Positions 7,347 to 9,087 of a stretch of DNA of 9,087 bases are shown piece after piece. The position numbers and the translations under genes were made by a program. Every line of letters starts with the position of its first letter. Positions within the stretch are counted from its first letter, which is position 1. The notes under the pieces were generated by a model, which was given only the letters and a program-made list of their open reading frames with translations, ran no database searches and was not told the origin of the DNA. The DNA is from Cytophagales bacterium (GTDB lineage Bacteria; Bacteroidota; Bacteroidia; Cytophagales; Cyclobacteriaceae), in assembly GCA_024643485.1 (NCBI GenBank), contig JAHEMU010000089.1, positions 1 through 9,087 on the forward strand, given 5' to 3'.

Positions 7347-9087
7347 TGTTCTCCTACTTCAGTTATGTATTATTATATTGATTGCTTCCTGCAATTCAAA
7401 TAATAAACCGCATGAAACTGCTCAATATTTAGGTGATTCGATACATCTTCAACTTTTTAATCTTCAAGATGAGCGAAATACCACTGAATTATTGACGTTT
7501 TTCAATCATCCAGATCCACAAATTAGAAAACAGGCTTTAATTGCGATGGGTTCTGTTCAGGACACCGCGATTATTCAAAAACTTTTTTCAATTCTCCTTA
7601 AAGAACAAGATGTCGAGGTAAGAAACAGCGCTGCTTTTGCACTGGGTCAAACTCGAGATTCCTTGGCGTCCCAATTGTTATTTGATGCACTAGAGCAAGA
7701 AACGTCGCCCTTAGTCAAACAGTCTATTCTTGAAGCAATTGGAAAATGTATTCCTGCGACTTCAATTTCTAAATTGTATTTATTTTCCCCTCAAAATGAA
7801 CCGGAAAAAGAAGGGTTACTTTGGGGAATGTATTATGCAGGAATTAGAAATGTATACGATTTAGTGGGTGTAGAATTAGCCATTAAATCACTGAATCCTG
7901 AAGAGTCATTCGATGTCCGTCATGCAGCGGCTCAGTTTTTATCCCGTTTACGAGGATTAGATTCCACACCGTACCTCGAGGACCTTACTTTATTTGCTAC
8001 TTTCGAGAAAAGCCCTGATGTCCGAATGAAAATAGCATCAATCCTCGGATTTTCAACAGATCAAATAGCACAAAATAAACTGATTGATCTTTTTAGAGAT
8101 GTGGATGATCGAGTTAAGATTAATGCCTTAAATGCGATAAAAAACAAAATCAATGTCGATTCACTTGAAATTTTAACTTCTTTATTATCCCATCCCAACG
8201 CTCAAGTAGCGGTTGCTGCTTCAGATTTGATTATCCGAACATTTGACGACTCATCTGAAAAGACATTGGATTTATATATTTCAAGCTCCACCCATTGGCG
8301 CGCAAAAAGAGCATTACAGAAAAAGAAAATGATGGTTTTTCCGTCTGATTCTCTAGCTCAGCAATTGAAAGACGAATATCAACTTTCGAATGATTCTTAC
8401 GATAAAAGTGCCATTTTATCCATTTTTCAATATCACATAACAAGCTACCCTTTTGTTGTAACAGAAATGTTCGATGCCAAAAGCAAAAATATAAGCTCAT
8501 CTGCAATTACTTGTTTGGCTGAAATTATTGAAAATGAACATTTTCCAGACGAACTAAAATTGGAATTTACAGAAATTTTCAAAAAAGCGATTGAAACTGG
8601 TGATCTAGCTTTAGTAACTGTTTCTGCATCTGAATTGGCAAACGAGAAATTAGGACTTTTGCCACTCATTGGATCAACCGATTTTCTAAATAATACGCTT
8701 CAAAATTTAACTAATGCTTCTGATGTTGAGGCCATTCAAGCAATAAAGCGGCTGCAAAGCAAAATAAATAATGAAGAATATACCCCTGAGAATACGGGGT
8801 TTAATCATCCTCTCGATTTAGTATTCATTAGTGGGCTAAACGACACAGAATACGCCGTTATACACACCTCTGAAGGTGATATTAAAATTCAACTTTTCAG
8901 CTCAGAAGCGCCAGGATCAGTAGCTAATTTTTTAAACTTAGCCGCATCGGGATATTATAATGGCATAAAATTTCATCGAGTTGTTCCTAACTTTGTTGCT
9001 CAAGCAGGATGTAACCGAGGAGACGGTTGGGGCGGATTGGATTATACCATTAGGAGTGAATTTACCCCTAGAAAATATACTACTGGG
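7300..9087 (+). CDS. HEAT-repeat lipoprotein with C-terminal cyclophilin-type prolyl isomerase domain, 3' end missing
   Basis: The frame runs open from a TAA at 7291-7293 to the right edge, 596 codons from ATG 7300 (an adjacent ATG is at 7303). The N-terminus is a lipoprotein signal: basic residues (K6, K9, R15), a hydrophobic run, then IASC with the likely lipidated Cys31. From about residue 71 to 320 there are about eight HEAT-like helical repeats spaced 30-35 residues apart, with cores such as DPQIRKQALIAMG (about 72), VEVRNSAAFALGQ (105), DVRHAAAQFLSRL (205) and DVRMKIASILGF (240). A less regular helical region follows. A cyclophilin domain starts near 518 (YAVIHTSEGDIKIQLF) and keeps the active-site residues R560 in FHRVV, F565 and Q568 in NFVAQAG, and the GDGWGG turn; its second half lies outside. 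I infer an envelope foldase in which the HEAT solenoid binds a client. The start depends on accepting a 47-base overlap with the TerB-like gene; TTG at 7315 is a weaker alternative. Confidence 0.88.
   Translation, partial: MMLLKLQKHFPHWRINVLLLQLCIIILIASCNSNNKPHETAQYLGDSIHLQLFNLQDERNTTELLTFFNHPDPQIRKQALIAMGSVQDTAIIQKLFSILLKEQDVEVRNSAAFALGQTRDSLASQLLFDALEQETSPLVKQSILEAIGKCIPATSISKLYLFSPQNEPEKEGLLWGMYYAGIRNVYDLVGVELAIKSLNPEESFDVRHAAAQFLSRLRGLDSTPYLEDLTLFATFEKSPDVRMKIASILGFSTDQIAQNKLIDLFRDVDDRVKINALNAIKNKINVDSLEILTSLLSHPNAQVAVAASDLIIRTFDDSSEKTLDLYISSSTHWRAKRALQKKKMMVFPSDSLAQQLKDEYQLSNDSYDKSAILSIFQYHITSYPFVVTEMFDAKSKNISSSAITCLAEIIENEHFPDELKLEFTEIFKKAIETGDLALVTVSASELANEKLGLLPLIGSTDFLNNTLQNLTNASDVEAIQAIKRLQSKINNEEYTPENTGFNHPLDLVFISGLNDTEYAVIHTSEGDIKIQLFSSEAPGSVANFLNLAASGYYNGIKFHRVVPNFVAQAGCNRGDGWGGLDYTIRSEFTPRKYTTG

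Noticed and set aside
8231..8669. Two overlapping minus-strand open frames
   Set aside because: They are antisense to the helical part of the HEAT/cyclophilin lipoprotein, which is open throughout in a single frame. Neither resembles a known protein.

Overview
The window looks like ordinary chromosome from a low-GC member of the Bacteroidota, probably of Cytophagales type. The reasons are the AT-rich composition, the near absence of Shine-Dalgarno sequences, a TAnnTTTG-like -7 element ahead of gpmI, a membrane-spanning MutS-family ATPase, and several secreted or lipid-anchored proteins with short N-terminal signals. Taxonomy is an inference from gene style, since there is no rRNA or other marker gene here. 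I see no RNA genes, insertion sequences, prophage, CRISPR array or integration sites.

Layout. Two blocks diverge from a short AT-rich gap at about 5035-5102. The left block is all on the minus strand and reads, in transcription order: a secreted M20-family metallopeptidase (5034-3505), phosphoglycerate mutase GpmI (3431-1908), a small lipoprotein of unknown function (1896-1291), and an MsbA/BmrA-type ABC exporter (1285 to beyond the left edge, cut just after its Walker A motif). The gaps of 11 and 5 bases between gpmI, the lipoprotein and the exporter suggest one transcript. The 73-base gap before gpmI carries a possible separate promoter.

The right block is all on the plus strand: a 598-residue MutS-family ATPase with predicted membrane segments and no mismatch-recognition domain (5103-6899), a small TerB-like acidic protein (6957-7346), and a long lipoprotein (7300 to beyond the right edge) that joins about eight HEAT-like repeats to a C-terminal cyclophilin-type prolyl isomerase domain. 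The last two genes overlap by 47 bases in different frames.

The two incomplete genes, the ABC exporter and the HEAT/cyclophilin lipoprotein, were read directly from the sequence, and both stay open to the window edges. The genes do not form one recognisable pathway. The left block mixes glycolysis with envelope or export functions. The right block groups an inner-membrane ATPase, a TerB-like protein and an envelope foldase-like lipoprotein. I found no convincing new defence or mobile system. The most unusual items are the HEAT-cyclophilin lipoprotein with its deep overlap on the TerB-like gene, the membrane-anchored MutS-like ATPase, and the unknown lipoprotein next to the exporter.
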